64,000 nt of DNA from Cyanobacteria bacterium FACHB-471. Lineage in GTDB: Bacteria > Cyanobacteriota > Cyanobacteriia > Elainellales > Elainellaceae. The notes beneath the pieces are model-generated. The model did no database searches, was not told the origin of the DNA, and saw nothing but the letters and a program-made list of their open reading frames with translations. Positions 18,095 to 27,344 of this stretch are shown piece by piece; position 1 is the stretch's first letter, and each line of letters opens with the position of its first letter. Both the position numbers and the translations under genes were made by a program. The DNA is taken from positions 1 through 64,000 of the forward strand of contig JACJOC010000102.1 in the NCBI GenBank assembly GCA_014695345.1, read 5' to 3'.

Positions 18095-18937
18095 CTAGTG
18101 TTCTGCCCTTAATAGCCAGAACCCGCTGTAGGTCATACCAGAATCATCGGGTTGAACTAGCAAAAAGTGCAGTCCTTGAGCCGTTTGCTGCCGCTGTTGA
18201 AAGGTTTGAGCGGCAGAAATTACGTCCTGATCATCAAAAGTAGTGACTACCCAGCGATCGACCAGTCCTGCTTCTAGAATTAGCCCATTGGGCTCGCCTG
18301 GAATGTAGTTGAGTGAGACTGGGCGAGTTTCTTGCAGCCACCGTGCTAGACGCATTGACTGTCTGCCGCCATCGATTACCACACCGGGTACCGAAACCGT
18401 GGAGGCAAGCTGTAAGTTGACTGGCAGAAGCGCTTCGGGCATTTGCAGGATGGGAATGGGTCTGTTTTTGAAGCTGGATTCCAGGTCAGAGGTGGCGATC
18501 GCCGCAAATCGCCACTGCTCTCCCCACAGATTTTCGGGCAGCGGCACGGGTGGCGGTTGTTCTAGTTTGACAGGCTCGTAGGGCTGTCCAGTGTAACCTT
18601 CCAGCTTGTGGTAGTCCTCAGCTCGCTGTTGAAGTAACTGTTTTAGAGCAGAAGTGCGGCGGGTTGGTTCTACAGCGATTTCTAAGGCTTGGCAAGCGGC
18701 TGCAATTAAGCTGACTGACTGAGGACGAAATACCTGAATCTGCTGAGGTAGGTCTTTGGGACCGCCTGCCATTTGCAATAGCTGATTTGCGATCCAGGTA
18801 GAATTTGCTTCTGACTGCGGACAAAATGCTTGAGCCGAAAAAGTTTGCTCAGGGTTACAGACCACTAGTTCCCACAGCGGCTGTTTTACCTCATTCTGCA
18901 ATGGGCGACGATAAAAATCAGCTTGCCAAACCGTCAT
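18095..18937 (-). CDS. Tab2/Atab2-family RNA-binding protein
   Basis: A 280-residue member of the Tab2/Atab2 family (formerly DUF1092). Hallmarks are the opening TVWQADFYRRPL, the WELVVCNPE segment and the C-terminal GLHFLLVQPDDSGMTYSGFWLL. In green algae and plants, Tab2/Atab2 is needed for translation of photosystem I psaB mRNA; the cyanobacterial role is not established. Soluble, without a signal peptide. It lies 25 bp after the cytochrome gene and 54 bp before mtnP, so it is probably in one transcript with aspS. Confidence 0.85.
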   Translation of the reverse strand: MTVWQADFYRRPLQNEVKQPLWELVVCNPEQTFSAQAFCPQSEANSTWIANQLLQMAGGPKDLPQQIQVFRPQSVSLIAAACQALEIAVEPTRRTSALKQLLQQRAEDYHKLEGYTGQPYEPVKLEQPPPVPLPENLWGEQWRFAAIATSDLESSFKNRPIPILQMPEALLPVNLQLASTVSVPGVVIDGGRQSMRLARWLQETRPVSLNYIPGEPNGLILEAGLVDRWVVTTFDDQDVISAAQTFQQRQQTAQGLHFLLVQPDDSGMTYSGFWLLRAEH

Positions 18938-18962
18938 TTTGTCTGGCTCTCCTAACGCTTAT

Positions 18963-19295
18963 TTATTTCCAATTTTTCTCTGCTTGTTCCAGCACATACG
19001 CTGAAACGTCTTCGATTTCTTTGAGGGTGAGGCGATCGCCATAAGCTGCCATCGGGCGCTTGCCGTTGGTGACAATTTGGGCGATCGCTTCCAGTGAATC
19101 CATCTGATTGCGCCGCAGCGCTTTCAACTTCAGGTTTTTGCCGCGCCGGATGATGTTGCCACCGTTAATGTGACAGCCTGCACAATGCGCTTCAAAAATT
19201 TGGGCGCCGTTGGCAGTGTCGGCTGCCCAAACCGGAAGAGTAAGGGCAGTCCAGATCATCAGCATCAGGGCGATCGCCGTGACGATTCGTTTCAT
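18963..19295 (-). CDS. Cytochrome c6-like c-type cytochrome
   Basis: A 110-residue precursor with a 24-residue signal peptide (cut at VWA-AD). The mature part has the CAGCH haem-binding site (residues 38-42), GGN after it and an axial Met at about 82 in [10 protein letters not shown], the usual cytochrome c6 arrangement. It differs from typical PetJ in a strongly basic stretch ([15 protein letters not shown]) and in RPMAAY instead of the usual AMPAF, so it may be a c6B/c6C-like paralogue rather than the main photosystem I donor. Its start overlaps the aspS stop by four bases (ATGA), implying translational coupling. It would act in the thylakoid lumen or periplasm. Confidence 0.85.
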   Translation of the reverse strand: MKRIVTAIALMLMIWTALTLPVWAADTANGAQIFEAHCAGCHINGGNIIRRGKNLKLKALRRNQMDSLEAIAQIVTNGKRPMAAYGDRLTLKEIEDVSAYVLEQAEKNWK

Positions 19296-21088
19296 TCGGC
19301 TTTAGGTTTGGGTTTGTAGGTTGAAGCGACGTGCAGTTCTTTTAGCTGCTTTTCGTCAACACTAGAGGGGGCATTGGTGAGGAGGCAGCGAGCTTGCTGG
19401 GTTTTAGGGAAGGCGATCGCATCTCGGATTGACTCTTCACCCGCCAGCAGCATCACCAGTCGATCCAGCCCGTAAGCAATTCCTCCATGTGGCGGAGTGC
19501 CATACTCAAACGCTTCTAGCAAGAAACCAAATTTGCTGTATGCCTCTTCGGGCGACAAACCAATTGTTTCAAAGACCTGTCGCTGCAAATCAGGCTGATA
19601 AATTCGCAGGCTGCCTCCACCCACTTCAAAGCCGTTATAGACCAAGTCATACGCCTGAGCGCGGGCAGTTTTCAGGTCGTGAGCATCGTCAGGATGGGGG
19701 GCAGTGAAGGGATGGTGCAGGGCTTCCAACCGTTTCTCGTCGGCATTCCACTCGAACATGGGGAAGTCTGTTACCCAGAGCAAGTTAATCTTGTCGGGAT
19801 CAATCAGCTTCAGTTCACGCGCTACGACCTGACGCAGGCGGTCGAGCGTTTTGTTTACCGTTGCGGCATCCCCTGCACCAAATAGCAGCAAGTGCCCTGG
19901 GGCGGCTCCGGTGCGGCTTAACAGTTCTTGCTTCTGTGCGTCGGTGAGGTTGTCTTTAATGGCTCCGATCGTGTCAATTTCACCGTCCTCGCGCACTCGA
20001 ATGTAGGCAAGCCCCTTTGCTCCAGCTTCACTGGCTTCTTTGAACAAATCGCCACCGGGTTTGATTCGCACATTAGAAATCGCGGCGTTGCCATTCGGAA
20101 TCGGCAGAACTTTGACAATTCCGCCACTGCTAACAGCCGCCGAAAACACCTTAAAGCCAGAATCTTTGACCAGATCAGAAACGTTCACCAGTTCCAGATC
20201 ATAACGAGTGTCGGGTTTATCGCAGCCGTAGCGATCCATCGCTTCAGCATAAGTAAGTCGTGGAAACGGGCGCGAGATGTTGATGTTTTTAACTGCTTTA
20301 AAGATGTGGCAGACCAATTTTTCATTCAGGTCAAGAATTTCCTCCTGCGACATGAAGCTCATCTCCATGTCCAGTTGAGTAAATTCGGGCTGACGGTCTG
20401 CTCTCAGGTCTTCATCCCGGAAGCAGCGGGCGATTTGATAGTAGCGATCGCACCCCGACACCATCAAAATTTGCTTAAACAGCTGTGGCGACTGCGGCAG
20501 CGCAAACCAATCTCCTGGATTGACCCGACTCGGCAGCAGAAAATCTCGTGCGCCTTCTGGGGTGGAGCGTGTCAGCATTGGGGTTTCGACTTCGATGAAA
20601 CCTTCCTGATCTTCCAGGTAACGGCGAATGGCTTTGACAACCTGGTGGCGCAGCTGCAGGTTTCGCGTCATGCGATCGCGCCGCAAATCGAGATAGCGAT
20701 ACTTCAACCGCAGTTCTTCTCGCACAGGTTCCGCATCAGCAGTGGAGACCTGGAACGGCAACTGTTTTCGCACCGCATTCAGCAGTTCAATCTGGTCAGC
20801 GTATACCTCGACTTCGCCTGTGGGAATGCGAGAATTCAGCGATTCATCAGGACGACGAGTAACGCGCCCTGTGATTTTGACTACATATTCGTTTCGCAAA
20901 TCACCTGCGGTTTTATAGGAAGCAGGCGTACGTTCGGGATCGCTGACAATCTGGGCAATTCCAGTGCGATCGCGTAAATCCAAAAAAATGACTCCGCCAT
21001 GATCGCGGCGACGGTCTACCCAACCAAATAGAGTAACCGTCTCTCCAATATGTTCAGGTCGGAGTTGACCGCAGTAATGGGTTCGCAT
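19292..21088 (-). CDS. aspS: Aspartyl-tRNA synthetase
   Basis: A class II synthetase that charges tRNA-Asp. The 598-residue protein has the N-terminal OB anticodon-binding domain ([22 protein letters not shown]), motif 2 region ([22 protein letters not shown]), a bacterial GAD insertion domain in the middle and motif 3 near the C terminus ([13 protein letters not shown]). Cyanobacterial enzymes may be discriminating or non-discriminating, which cannot be told here. It is the first gene of a likely operon with the cytochrome, tab2-like and mtnP genes. Confidence 0.95.
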   Translation of the reverse strand: MRTHYCGQLRPEHIGETVTLFGWVDRRRDHGGVIFLDLRDRTGIAQIVSDPERTPASYKTAGDLRNEYVVKITGRVTRRPDESLNSRIPTGEVEVYADQIELLNAVRKQLPFQVSTADAEPVREELRLKYRYLDLRRDRMTRNLQLRHQVVKAIRRYLEDQEGFIEVETPMLTRSTPEGARDFLLPSRVNPGDWFALPQSPQLFKQILMVSGCDRYYQIARCFRDEDLRADRQPEFTQLDMEMSFMSQEEILDLNEKLVCHIFKAVKNINISRPFPRLTYAEAMDRYGCDKPDTRYDLELVNVSDLVKDSGFKVFSAAVSSGGIVKVLPIPNGNAAISNVRIKPGGDLFKEASEAGAKGLAYIRVREDGEIDTIGAIKDNLTDAQKQELLSRTGAAPGHLLLFGAGDAATVNKTLDRLRQVVARELKLIDPDKINLLWVTDFPMFEWNADEKRLEALHHPFTAPHPDDAHDLKTARAQAYDLVYNGFEVGGGSLRIYQPDLQRQVFETIGLSPEEAYSKFGFLLEAFEYGTPPHGGIAYGLDRLVMLLAGEESIRDAIAFPKTQQARCLLTNAPSSVDEKQLKELHVASTYKPKPKAE

Positions 21089-21279
21089 GGCTATGAGTTG
21101 AAACTGAAGGGCCTAAGTAAAAACCCTTCCATTATCTAGCATTCGTTGCGATCCCGATCAGAAAAATCAGAGTCCTATTCTTTTCGCTCCGGTAGGGAGG
21201 CAATTCACCTTGCCTTCGCAAAAGATTCTCCCCAACAAGATCTCCGGACAATTCCTGCTCCATATCAAAAGTAGCTGAG

Positions 21280-21305
21280 TGGGAACGAACGGCCGTTCGT
21301 TCCCA
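21280..21305. repeat. 26-bp perfect palindrome
   Basis: TGGGAACGAACGG followed directly by its complement CCGTTCGTTCCCA, with no spacer. It lies between aspS and the next minus-strand gene, 22 bp past the latter's stop. It may act as a terminator hairpin for that gene. The GGGAACGA core also occurs in the repeat at 58405-58453, so it may belong to a dispersed element family. Confidence 0.75.
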
Positions 21306-21326
21306 TACTCCTCGAAGATCTCTTGA

Positions 21327-21761
21327 CTAACGCTTGTGGTCTGAATTCATCAACGTATTCCAACCATCTCTGGCTGCGTCAACTAATTGCACCCCCAAAG
21401 ATTCAATTTCGGAAACAATTACGCTCCAATTCATTTCTGCCTGTCGTTGGACTAATTCAACCGACTTTTCAACTTGCACCGGATCGACTAGGGGCTTGTT
21501 TTGCTCCACTGCTTCTCTAGCTTGCCGAACAGCTGTCAGGTAAGAATCAAGCGTAACATCCCTCGCTTCTTGCACTGACAGCTGAGCGCGCCTTTTGATC
21601 GCTTCAATTAAAGCCATCGTTTCACGCTGAGCCTCTTCCGGCTTGTTTGGCATTTCCTGCTTTACCAATGCCTCCGTCTCAGGACTAATTTGCACGACCG
21701 CAGTTGTTTCAGGAGTCGTTGTAATTGCGGTAATTTCAGGGATTCTAGTCTCAGAGTTCAT
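21327..21761 (-). CDS. Conserved-looking helical protein of unknown function
   Basis: A 144-residue protein from the ATG at 21761, chosen because GGAGAGAGG lies directly upstream. The N-terminal 40 residues are Thr/Pro/Glu-rich and look disordered. The rest is predicted helical, with ETMALIEAIKRRAQ, TLDSYLTAVRQAREAVEQ and VEKSVELVQRQAEMNWSVIVSEIESLG. No cysteine, signal peptide or membrane segment is seen. I recognise no family. It may form a helical bundle or coiled coil. Confidence 0.6.
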   Translation of the reverse strand: MNSETRIPEITAITTTPETTAVVQISPETEALVKQEMPNKPEEAQRETMALIEAIKRRAQLSVQEARDVTLDSYLTAVRQAREAVEQNKPLVDPVQVEKSVELVQRQAEMNWSVIVSEIESLGVQLVDAARDGWNTLMNSDHKR

Positions 21762-22001
21762 GTGCCTCTCTCCTTTAGTCACATCAGTTCTGGGCAAACT
21801 TCATCTCAAAGGTGATGACGGCTGCAATTTCAAACTAACTTCCGACAGAATCGATAGCATCGGGCTAAAGTAAGAACCTGCAAACCCTATGCTGGTTTAC
21901 CAAATTGATGAGCGGTTGCTGTAGTCAAGCAACAAACGTTATGGGAAATTATGGGTAGAGCCACAATAGGCACAAACTCATAGAGGAAAAAATTTAGAGC
22001 A

Positions 22002-23405
22002 TTGACTATCGACAACGACAATTCATCCACTGCTCTTCAAAGTTTTTCTCGTAGAGAATTGCGAGAATTGGTGCGATCGCAACTTCAAGCTCTTTTAGAA
22101 CAGGGAAACCTGATCGGAGCCAAAGCGCTGCTCGTACCCGTTCAGCCTGCGGATATTGCTGAAGCGATCGAAGGACTGCCCGAACCGATGCAGGCGATCG
22201 CCTTTCGCCTACTTTCTAAAAGTGAGGCGATCGAAGTCTACGAATATCTTGATTCGACCGTCCAGCAAACGCTAATCGAAGAATTTAAGCGGCAAGACGT
22301 ACTCGATATCGTCGATAAGATGTCGCCCGACGATCGAGTGCGCCTGTTTGACGAATTGCCTGCCAAAGTCGTTACCCGCATCCTGGAACAACTTAGCCTA
22401 GAAGAACGTCGCGCTACAGCCTTGCTGTTAGGCTACGAATCGGGCACCGCCGGACGAATTATGACTCCGGAGTACGTTTCCCTTAAAGAAGGATGGACAG
22501 TCGCTCAGTCCCTTGAACGTATCCGCAGCCTAGCTAACGTCAGTGAAACCATTTACTACCTCTACGTCACTGATGCTGCCCGTCGTTTGATCGGGACCCT
22601 TTCCCTCCGCGCCCTAGTGACGGCCCAACCAGACCAAAAGATTGGCGATGTCCTGACTCGTGAAATCGTCTACGTCCATACCGACACTGATCAAGAAGAA
22701 GCGGCTCGAATCATTCAACGCTATGACTTCCTCGCAGTGCCCGTCGTCGATGCAGAACAGCGTCTAGTCGGAATCATCACCGTAGACGACGTGCTCGACA
22801 TCCTGGAAGAGGAAACAACGGAAGATATTTATACCTTGGGTGGCGTGCAGTCCGGCGATGACAGCTATTTCCAAACGAATTTGCTGACTGTAGCTCGCAG
22901 ACGGGTTGTTTGGCTGTTTGTGCTGCTGATTACGAATACTGCGACCAGTGCTGTAATTCGCAGTCAGCAGGAAATTTTGCAGCAGGTTGTAGCACTAGCA
23001 GCATTTATTCCTCTCCTGATCGGTACGGGTGGAAATGTTGGTGCACAATCTTCCACTGTCGTGATTCGAGGACTAAATACGGATGAAATTCAGGGTAAAA
23101 AAGCCCTGCGGGTGATTCGTCGAGAGGCGATCGCAGGAACTTTCCTGGGTTTAATGCTGGGACTGGTCGTGCTGGTCTGGGCCTATGTGCTCCAAGGAAG
23201 CTGGGTTGTGGCGATCGCTGTTGGAGTTAGCCTGGTTGCCATTTCAATTCTGGCTTCAGTTGCAGGATCAACCTTACCGTTTCTCTTCCAGACTATCGGC
23301 CTTGATCCCGCACTAATGTCCGCTCCATTCATCACAACTGCCGTAGACGTATTGGGAGTCCTGATTTATCTCAACCTGGCGCGGCTAATCTTGCAGATTC
23401 AATAG
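22002..23405 (+). CDS. mgtE: MgtE-family magnesium transporter
   Basis: A 467-residue Mg2+ channel/transporter. It has a cytosolic N-terminal superhelical domain (residues 15-145), two CBS domains that sense Mg2+ (about 150-275, with MTPEYVSL and the DFLAVPVVDAEQRLVGIITVDD strand), a connecting helix and five membrane helices. The pore signature GTGGNVGAQSSTVVIRGL is intact. The start is a TTG at 22002; GAGG lies 18 bases upstream and no ATG fits, so the exact start is uncertain. No Mg2+ riboswitch is recognisable in the leader. Confidence 0.92.
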   Translation: MTIDNDNSSTALQSFSRRELRELVRSQLQALLEQGNLIGAKALLVPVQPADIAEAIEGLPEPMQAIAFRLLSKSEAIEVYEYLDSTVQQTLIEEFKRQDVLDIVDKMSPDDRVRLFDELPAKVVTRILEQLSLEERRATALLLGYESGTAGRIMTPEYVSLKEGWTVAQSLERIRSLANVSETIYYLYVTDAARRLIGTLSLRALVTAQPDQKIGDVLTREIVYVHTDTDQEEAARIIQRYDFLAVPVVDAEQRLVGIITVDDVLDILEEETTEDIYTLGGVQSGDDSYFQTNLLTVARRRVVWLFVLLITNTATSAVIRSQQEILQQVVALAAFIPLLIGTGGNVGAQSSTVVIRGLNTDEIQGKKALRVIRREAIAGTFLGLMLGLVVLVWAYVLQGSWVVAIAVGVSLVAISILASVAGSTLPFLFQTIGLDPALMSAPFITTAVDVLGVLIYLNLARLILQIQ

Positions 23406-23512
23406 CGTTAGATTCAGAATAAGTCCAAAAGCTTTTCCCCACTTAAGGACAAGAAAGTAGGTAGAATCCAGTCCTGCTCGTTCACTTAGCTCCATCGTCA
23501 AACCAGAAAGCC

Positions 23513-23818
23513 GTGTTAGTTGCCCTCCTAATTCTCATTCTTGGCTTGATCCCCTCCCTATTCTCAATCTGGGTCATGCGTCGCGTAGACACTCAAGCCC
23601 AAGAGAGACTTCGGTTAGCCCTTCACTCAACTGCCAGTCGGGGTCTGCCCAATTTCCATCTTGCCCCTGACCAACACTATGTGGAAGGAATGGGTTACAT
23701 CATTGGTGACATTACCTGCCAATTTAATGCCCGCTCCAGCTATATTCGCTGCGCCGTAAATCCACTTGGGCCTTGCCAGGATTGTTCACACTACCACCCC
23801 AAAGAATGGACTTGCTGA
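23513..23818 (+). CDS. Small membrane-anchored cysteine protein, DUF6464-like
   Basis: A 101-residue protein beginning with a GTG. One N-terminal membrane segment (VALLILILGLIPSLFSIWV) is followed by a soluble domain with the conserved-looking ITCQFNARSSYIRCAVNPLGPCQDCSHY. Four to five cysteines in this part could bind a metal or form disulfides. The pattern matches a cyanobacterial family I recall as DUF6464; function unknown. Confidence 0.65.
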   Translation: MLVALLILILGLIPSLFSIWVMRRVDTQAQERLRLALHSTASRGLPNFHLAPDQHYVEGMGYIIGDITCQFNARSSYIRCAVNPLGPCQDCSHYHPKEWTC

Positions 23819-24794
23819 AAGGGTTGAGAGTCTACCCTTCCTCCAACTTCTTTCGTCTTCTTCACACATTGTTTCAAATCAAAGCTGGGCTGCTAACCAT
23901 TCGATGTAGCATAAGTCCTACCTGTACCATATTGAATTCTCAGTTACCCTGCTAATGCCTGTATCAGAAAATTGATTACCACTGAATTAAACACTGAAGC
24001 CAGTTTCGCTATTAGCAAAGCAAGGTGTTTGTAACAGATTGCTTTGCTGGAAAAGCAAGGTGTCAAAAAAAGTACATTCAGCTTTAAGTTGTTGATCAGT
24101 ACAAGCTTAAGTCAAGTGTAAAATGTGGCGACGGGTGCTTGATTGAACCTGCATTAAAGAGGCTAGAACCAGGCGTATTTAACGTTTGTTTTCATATCAT
24201 AATAGTCTGAACCAGGACATCTTTTCACCTGCAGTTTGAGAAATGCCCTACCCATACATTCGGCACAACTCAGGTAGCCTGCGGGGTCTGAAGCTATCCG
24301 AAGGCAGAGATGTCTAATTTACCAAACTTATTGAGAACCAAGCGTAGGCGGCAAAATGGTACTTTCTAGGTAGTTAAACATTCAACTAAAATCTGGTTTA
24401 AAGCCTCTGTAAAGGCATTAAAGAGTCCTTACAGAGATTTTATGAATGCCCTAGCCTGAAGAGTAGAAAATAGCGTTAGTAAGCGTTCATTACTAATTCG
24501 ACGATACAGATCTACTTGTGTTAGGGAATGGTGAAGCTACCGCTGATTCAATATAAAAGCTTTAACAACCAAGTAATTTGAATTCAGCTAATTAGCGGAT
24601 CTAATCATCTTCAAGGGAATGCTACTTTAAGTCTAAGCAACAAACGCCAAGCCCTGCACAGCAAGAAGTCCCTATCTTTAAGCAGTAAGTCTTTAAAGGC
24701 AGGTCAATTGCAAAAGCAAAATTGATGAAACTTTTGTTGAACCAGATCTGGAAACTACCCTCTTAATCGCAGCACAACAGGTGCTGTTTCTCAG
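23819..24794. other. Nearly 1 kb without a gene
   Basis: No convincing reading frame on either strand. Visible structure: a 12-bp direct repeat (AAAGCAAGGTGT at 24017-24028 and 24052-24063) with a complementary GCTTTGC between the copies; and a bulged stem CTCTGTAAAGG / CCTTACAGAG (24405-24415, 24427-24436) followed by ATTTTA. The region could hold a non-coding RNA or a long leader for the gene at 24795, but no known RNA family signature is recognised. Confidence 0.4.
24405..24436 (+). terminator. Possible hairpin terminator in the gene-free stretch
   Basis: CTCTGTAAAGG pairs with CCTTACAGAG with one bulged A and an 11-nt loop, followed by ATTTTATG. It would be a terminator only if something upstream in the 23.8-24.4 kb region is transcribed. 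Confidence 0.3.
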
Positions 24795-25073
24795 ATGAAA
24801 TCTAGTTCTTTAGAGTATCAGCCTGTTAGCACTGAAGTTGGTGTCTACGATTGTGAGATTCGCCTCAAGTTCAGGCTGATTGAGGAGAAGGGCGTTCTGT
24901 GCGATCGCGAGGAGCTTCTAGAAATGTTGCTAGATGCGTTCACCTGTGGAGCTGACGAGTATCTGGAACCAGTTCAGATCCATGTTGAGGCAAAAGAGCT
25001 ACCTGAGGTGGAAGCATCGCCCCAAATGCGCCGTCAGCTTATCCGTTTACGCAATTCTAGTGATTTAGCCTAG
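24795..25073 (+). CDS. Small acidic protein of unknown function
   Basis: A 92-residue acidic protein with a central ferredoxin-like beta-alpha pattern (VGVYDCEIRLKFRLIEEKGVLCDREELLEMLLDAF) and a charged C terminus. It resembles short conserved cyanobacterial proteins without assigned function. No RBS is clear. It lies 113 bp upstream of the ArsR gene and may be transcribed with it or end at the ATAGAAC/GTTCTAT hairpin. Confidence 0.6.
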   Translation: MKSSSLEYQPVSTEVGVYDCEIRLKFRLIEEKGVLCDREELLEMLLDAFTCGADEYLEPVQIHVEAKELPEVEASPQMRRQLIRLRNSSDLA

Positions 25074-25093
25074 TCAACCTTTCGTATTGCTAC

Positions 25094-25120
25094 ATAGAAC
25101 GTGCTCCGCTTGTGTTCTAT
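25094..25120. promoter_or_regulatory. Inverted repeat upstream of arsR-like gene
   Basis: ATAGAAC (25094-25100) and GTTCTAT (25114-25120) are perfect 7-bp arms 13 bases apart, 67 bp before the ArsR-type start. It could be an autoregulatory operator or a weak terminator of the preceding gene. Inference from position only. Confidence 0.35.
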
Positions 25121-25186
25121 TACTCTATTGGCATAGATGGGTTGACTGGTACAATCTGGGATCAGTCCTTTCGGGGTTAGATTTGC

Positions 25187-25573
25187 ATGAAACCAGCCGA
25201 GTCTGTACCGCCAGAAATTGTGCAGCAAGTTGCTGAGTACTTCGGTGTGTTGAGTGAACCGATGCGTCTGAAACTCTTGAACTCACTGCGAGATGGTGAA
25301 AAGTGTGTTCAAGACCTGGTTGAGGCAACTGCAACTAGTCAGGCCAATGTTTCTAAACACTTGAAGGTCATGTTGCAGGCTGGCATTCTCAGCCGCCGCA
25401 GCGTTGGCACCTCAGCTTACTACAGTGTGGAAGACGATCTGATTTTTGAATTGTGCAGCTTGGTGTGCGATCGCCTTGCCACCCGCATTGAGCAGCAGGC
25501 CAGACACTTCCGTGCCTTTACCTTAACTAGCAGACAGCAGCCTGATACTATAGCAATCCAAAATAGGCTGTGA
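25187..25573 (+). CDS. ArsR-family winged-helix repressor
   Basis: A 128-residue regulator. The winged helix-turn-helix is clear: FGVLSEPMRLKLLNSLRDGEKCVQDLVEATATSQANVSKHLKVMLQAGILSRR, then the wing (VGTSAYYSV). Cysteines occur at the start of the recognition domain (EKCVQ) and in the last helix (ELCSLVC). They could be metal or redox sensing, as in cyanobacterial ArsR-type redox regulators, but the ELCVC box of classical ArsR/SmtB is not evident. The target is unknown and no efflux gene is adjacent. It ends in a strong hairpin. Confidence 0.85.
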   Translation: MKPAESVPPEIVQQVAEYFGVLSEPMRLKLLNSLRDGEKCVQDLVEATATSQANVSKHLKVMLQAGILSRRSVGTSAYYSVEDDLIFELCSLVCDRLATRIEQQARHFRAFTLTSRQQPDTIAIQNRL

Positions 25574-25604
25574 GAGTGTCCCTTGGTAAGGAGACACTCT
25601 CACA
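25569..25604 (+). terminator. Hairpin overlapping the ArsR stop
   Basis: TGTGAGAGTGTC (25569-25580) and GACACTCTCACA (25593-25604) form a perfect 12-bp stem, extended inside by CCTT/AAGG with one bulge. It includes the TGA stop codon. No T run follows; it may also serve the convergent GerMN gene. Confidence 0.6.
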
Positions 25605-25659
25605 ACCCACCTATCTTCACAGCTAAATCTAGGATTGCTAGTGCTTCCGGCGAATTGCT

Positions 25660-26415
25660 CTAGAGGGCAAAGTTCTGCTCAAAGCCATCACGGGTCATTG
25701 GCTGGTCAACAACTAAACCCTCTCCACCTAGTACTTCTAGGGGTTCTCCTTCTACCGAGATCCAAACGTTGGCTTCTGGTTCCAGACTAGTGGCGGTGTA
25801 GACTATTTGTCCCAACCTGCCCGTCATAGATGCACTACCGCCGCCGACGGTAAAGTCCTCAGATAGGTCAACATGAACTCCGTCACTCTCAACGGTTATC
25901 TCGCGCAGTTCAGTTCCTTCAGGAATTTCGGAGAACGCCGCTGATTCGCTTGGTCCTTGGAGCAAATCTTCAAATACTACTTTCAGTGCCTCATCAGGCT
26001 GATCAGTTGGCAGTGAAACTGGACTAGCGACTAGTTCTAACTGTTCAGCATTGACATCCAGCCAGTAAACTTCAGCAGTTTGCTCTTTTACGGGACTGCT
26101 GGGTTGGGGTTCAGGTGCTTGAGCAGCAGGTGATTCTATGGGAACGTTTGTCGCAGGCGATTCCACTGGGGAAGGCTGTACGGTAGCAGGAGCAGTTTTG
26201 CTAGGGTCAGCGTTCTTAGCCGCAAAGTTCCATGTCCACCAGGCTGTAGCGCTGCCTGTTAGCACAACGACGGCAGATATTCCTGCGAGTAATCCAAGTG
26301 GAATACGGCGAGAGAGCCGATTGCCTTCAGGAAACGATTCTGTCTCTGGCTGTGGGTAGTCCGATGATTCTAGTGACTGATGGGTTGGCTGATCTGATGG
26401 CTGATGATCACGCAT
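25660..26415 (-). CDS. GerMN domain protein, membrane-anchored
   Basis: A 251-residue protein. A hydrophilic N terminus of about 35 residues is followed by one membrane segment (PLGLLAGISAVVVLTGSATAWWTW), a Pro/Ala/Ser/Glu-rich linker, then a GerMN domain (from about residue 120). That domain has VYWLDVNAEQLELV, VFEDLLQGPSES and GVHVDLSEDFTVGGGSASMTGRLGQIVYT, the characteristic run of this fold. GerMN occurs in spore germination and cell-wall proteins; in cyanobacteria its role is unknown, probably periplasmic or peptidoglycan-linked. A strong RBS (AGGAGG) precedes the start. Confidence 0.85.
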   Translation of the reverse strand: MRDHQPSDQPTHQSLESSDYPQPETESFPEGNRLSRRIPLGLLAGISAVVVLTGSATAWWTWNFAAKNADPSKTAPATVQPSPVESPATNVPIESPAAQAPEPQPSSPVKEQTAEVYWLDVNAEQLELVASPVSLPTDQPDEALKVVFEDLLQGPSESAAFSEIPEGTELREITVESDGVHVDLSEDFTVGGGSASMTGRLGQIVYTATSLEPEANVWISVEGEPLEVLGGEGLVVDQPMTRDGFEQNFAL

Positions 26416-26534
26416 AGCAGGTTCCTCCTGAATAACAGACAGCGTGAGAGTTGAGGAAGCCCTGATTTAACTCGAAAGGGGTTGAATTTATCTCAGCTCT
26501 CTAATTACAGCAGTGCTAACCCGGTTTCCGGAGT

Positions 26535-27338
26535 TCAAGGCCGACGAATTTGAACAAATGCAGCTAAATCCAGCGCTTCAGGGGTTAACTCTACCTGTAG
26601 AAGTCGAGCTGTGATGCCAAAAGTTTCTAAATTATTCAGGTTGAGCTGTTGGTTGATGCCGTCAATCAATGGCTGAATAAGCTGGCGCGGAACGGGTTCT
26701 CCATTGGCACGGACGATTGGCTCAACAATCTGAAGCTGTAGGGCCGAGGTCTTTTCTAATCCCAATTCTGCAAGAATTTGCAAATCTTCTTGAGTTTCCT
26801 GTTCTCGTAGAATGACTTGAATTCGTATGCGACCTAGAGCCGTGCTACCTGCGGAATCGTTGTCTATGAACTCTACCTGCGGGTCAATGAAGTCATAACG
26901 CTGTAATTCCTCAACTCCTGAACGGCTAACTAGATTGACGCTAAAATCACGCAACTGTTCGGCAATTTCAGGAGATTGCAAAGCCTGGTTTAAGTCTGAT
27001 TGCTTTAATACCAGTCGGATTCCTGCCTGCAAGGGTTGCTCCAGCGCAGCCTGACCCTCCTGGAGGCGATCAGGATCGATGGCGATCGCATCTGTCTCCA
27101 CTTCCACCGTATCGATTCGCAAAGCCTCTACAGGAAAGAGTCCACGTCCAGCAATTCTGACTCGCTGAACTTTACCCTGCAAGATTTGGTAGCTGGGTGC
27201 GTTATCCACCCGGACTTCTAGCTGCTCAACGTCCTCTAACTGATCGCGGATAGCATTTTCAGCTACGCTGTCGATAACCAAGCCAGTTGGGGAAAGAATA
27301 CCCAGCAAGCCGGACAGAAGAATGGTGAAGAATTCCAT
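26535..27338 (-). CDS. DUF2993 (LmeA-like) protein
   Basis: A 267-residue protein with a short hydrophobic N terminus and a DUF2993 domain: VIDSVAENAIRDQLEDVEQLEVRV, then GKVQRVRIAGRGLFPVEALRIDTVEVETDAI. The family includes mycobacterial LmeA and resembles lipid-binding BPI/LPS-transfer folds. It is therefore probably an envelope-associated lipid-binding protein. It starts six bases after the stop of proS, so it is likely co-transcribed and translated with it. Confidence 0.8.
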   Translation of the reverse strand: MEFFTILLSGLLGILSPTGLVIDSVAENAIRDQLEDVEQLEVRVDNAPSYQILQGKVQRVRIAGRGLFPVEALRIDTVEVETDAIAIDPDRLQEGQAALEQPLQAGIRLVLKQSDLNQALQSPEIAEQLRDFSVNLVSRSGVEELQRYDFIDPQVEFIDNDSAGSTALGRIRIQVILREQETQEDLQILAELGLEKTSALQLQIVEPIVRANGEPVPRQLIQPLIDGINQQLNLNNLETFGITARLLQVELTPEALDLAAFVQIRRP

Positions 27339-27344
27339 ATCGAG

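Noticed and set aside
19928-20977. Plus-strand 349-codon frame
   Set aside because: It is antisense inside aspS, which has all synthetase motifs; this frame has none of any family.
21798-22001. Mg2+ riboswitch before mgtE
   Set aside because: No recognisable ykoK or mgtA-type core in the 200-base leader.
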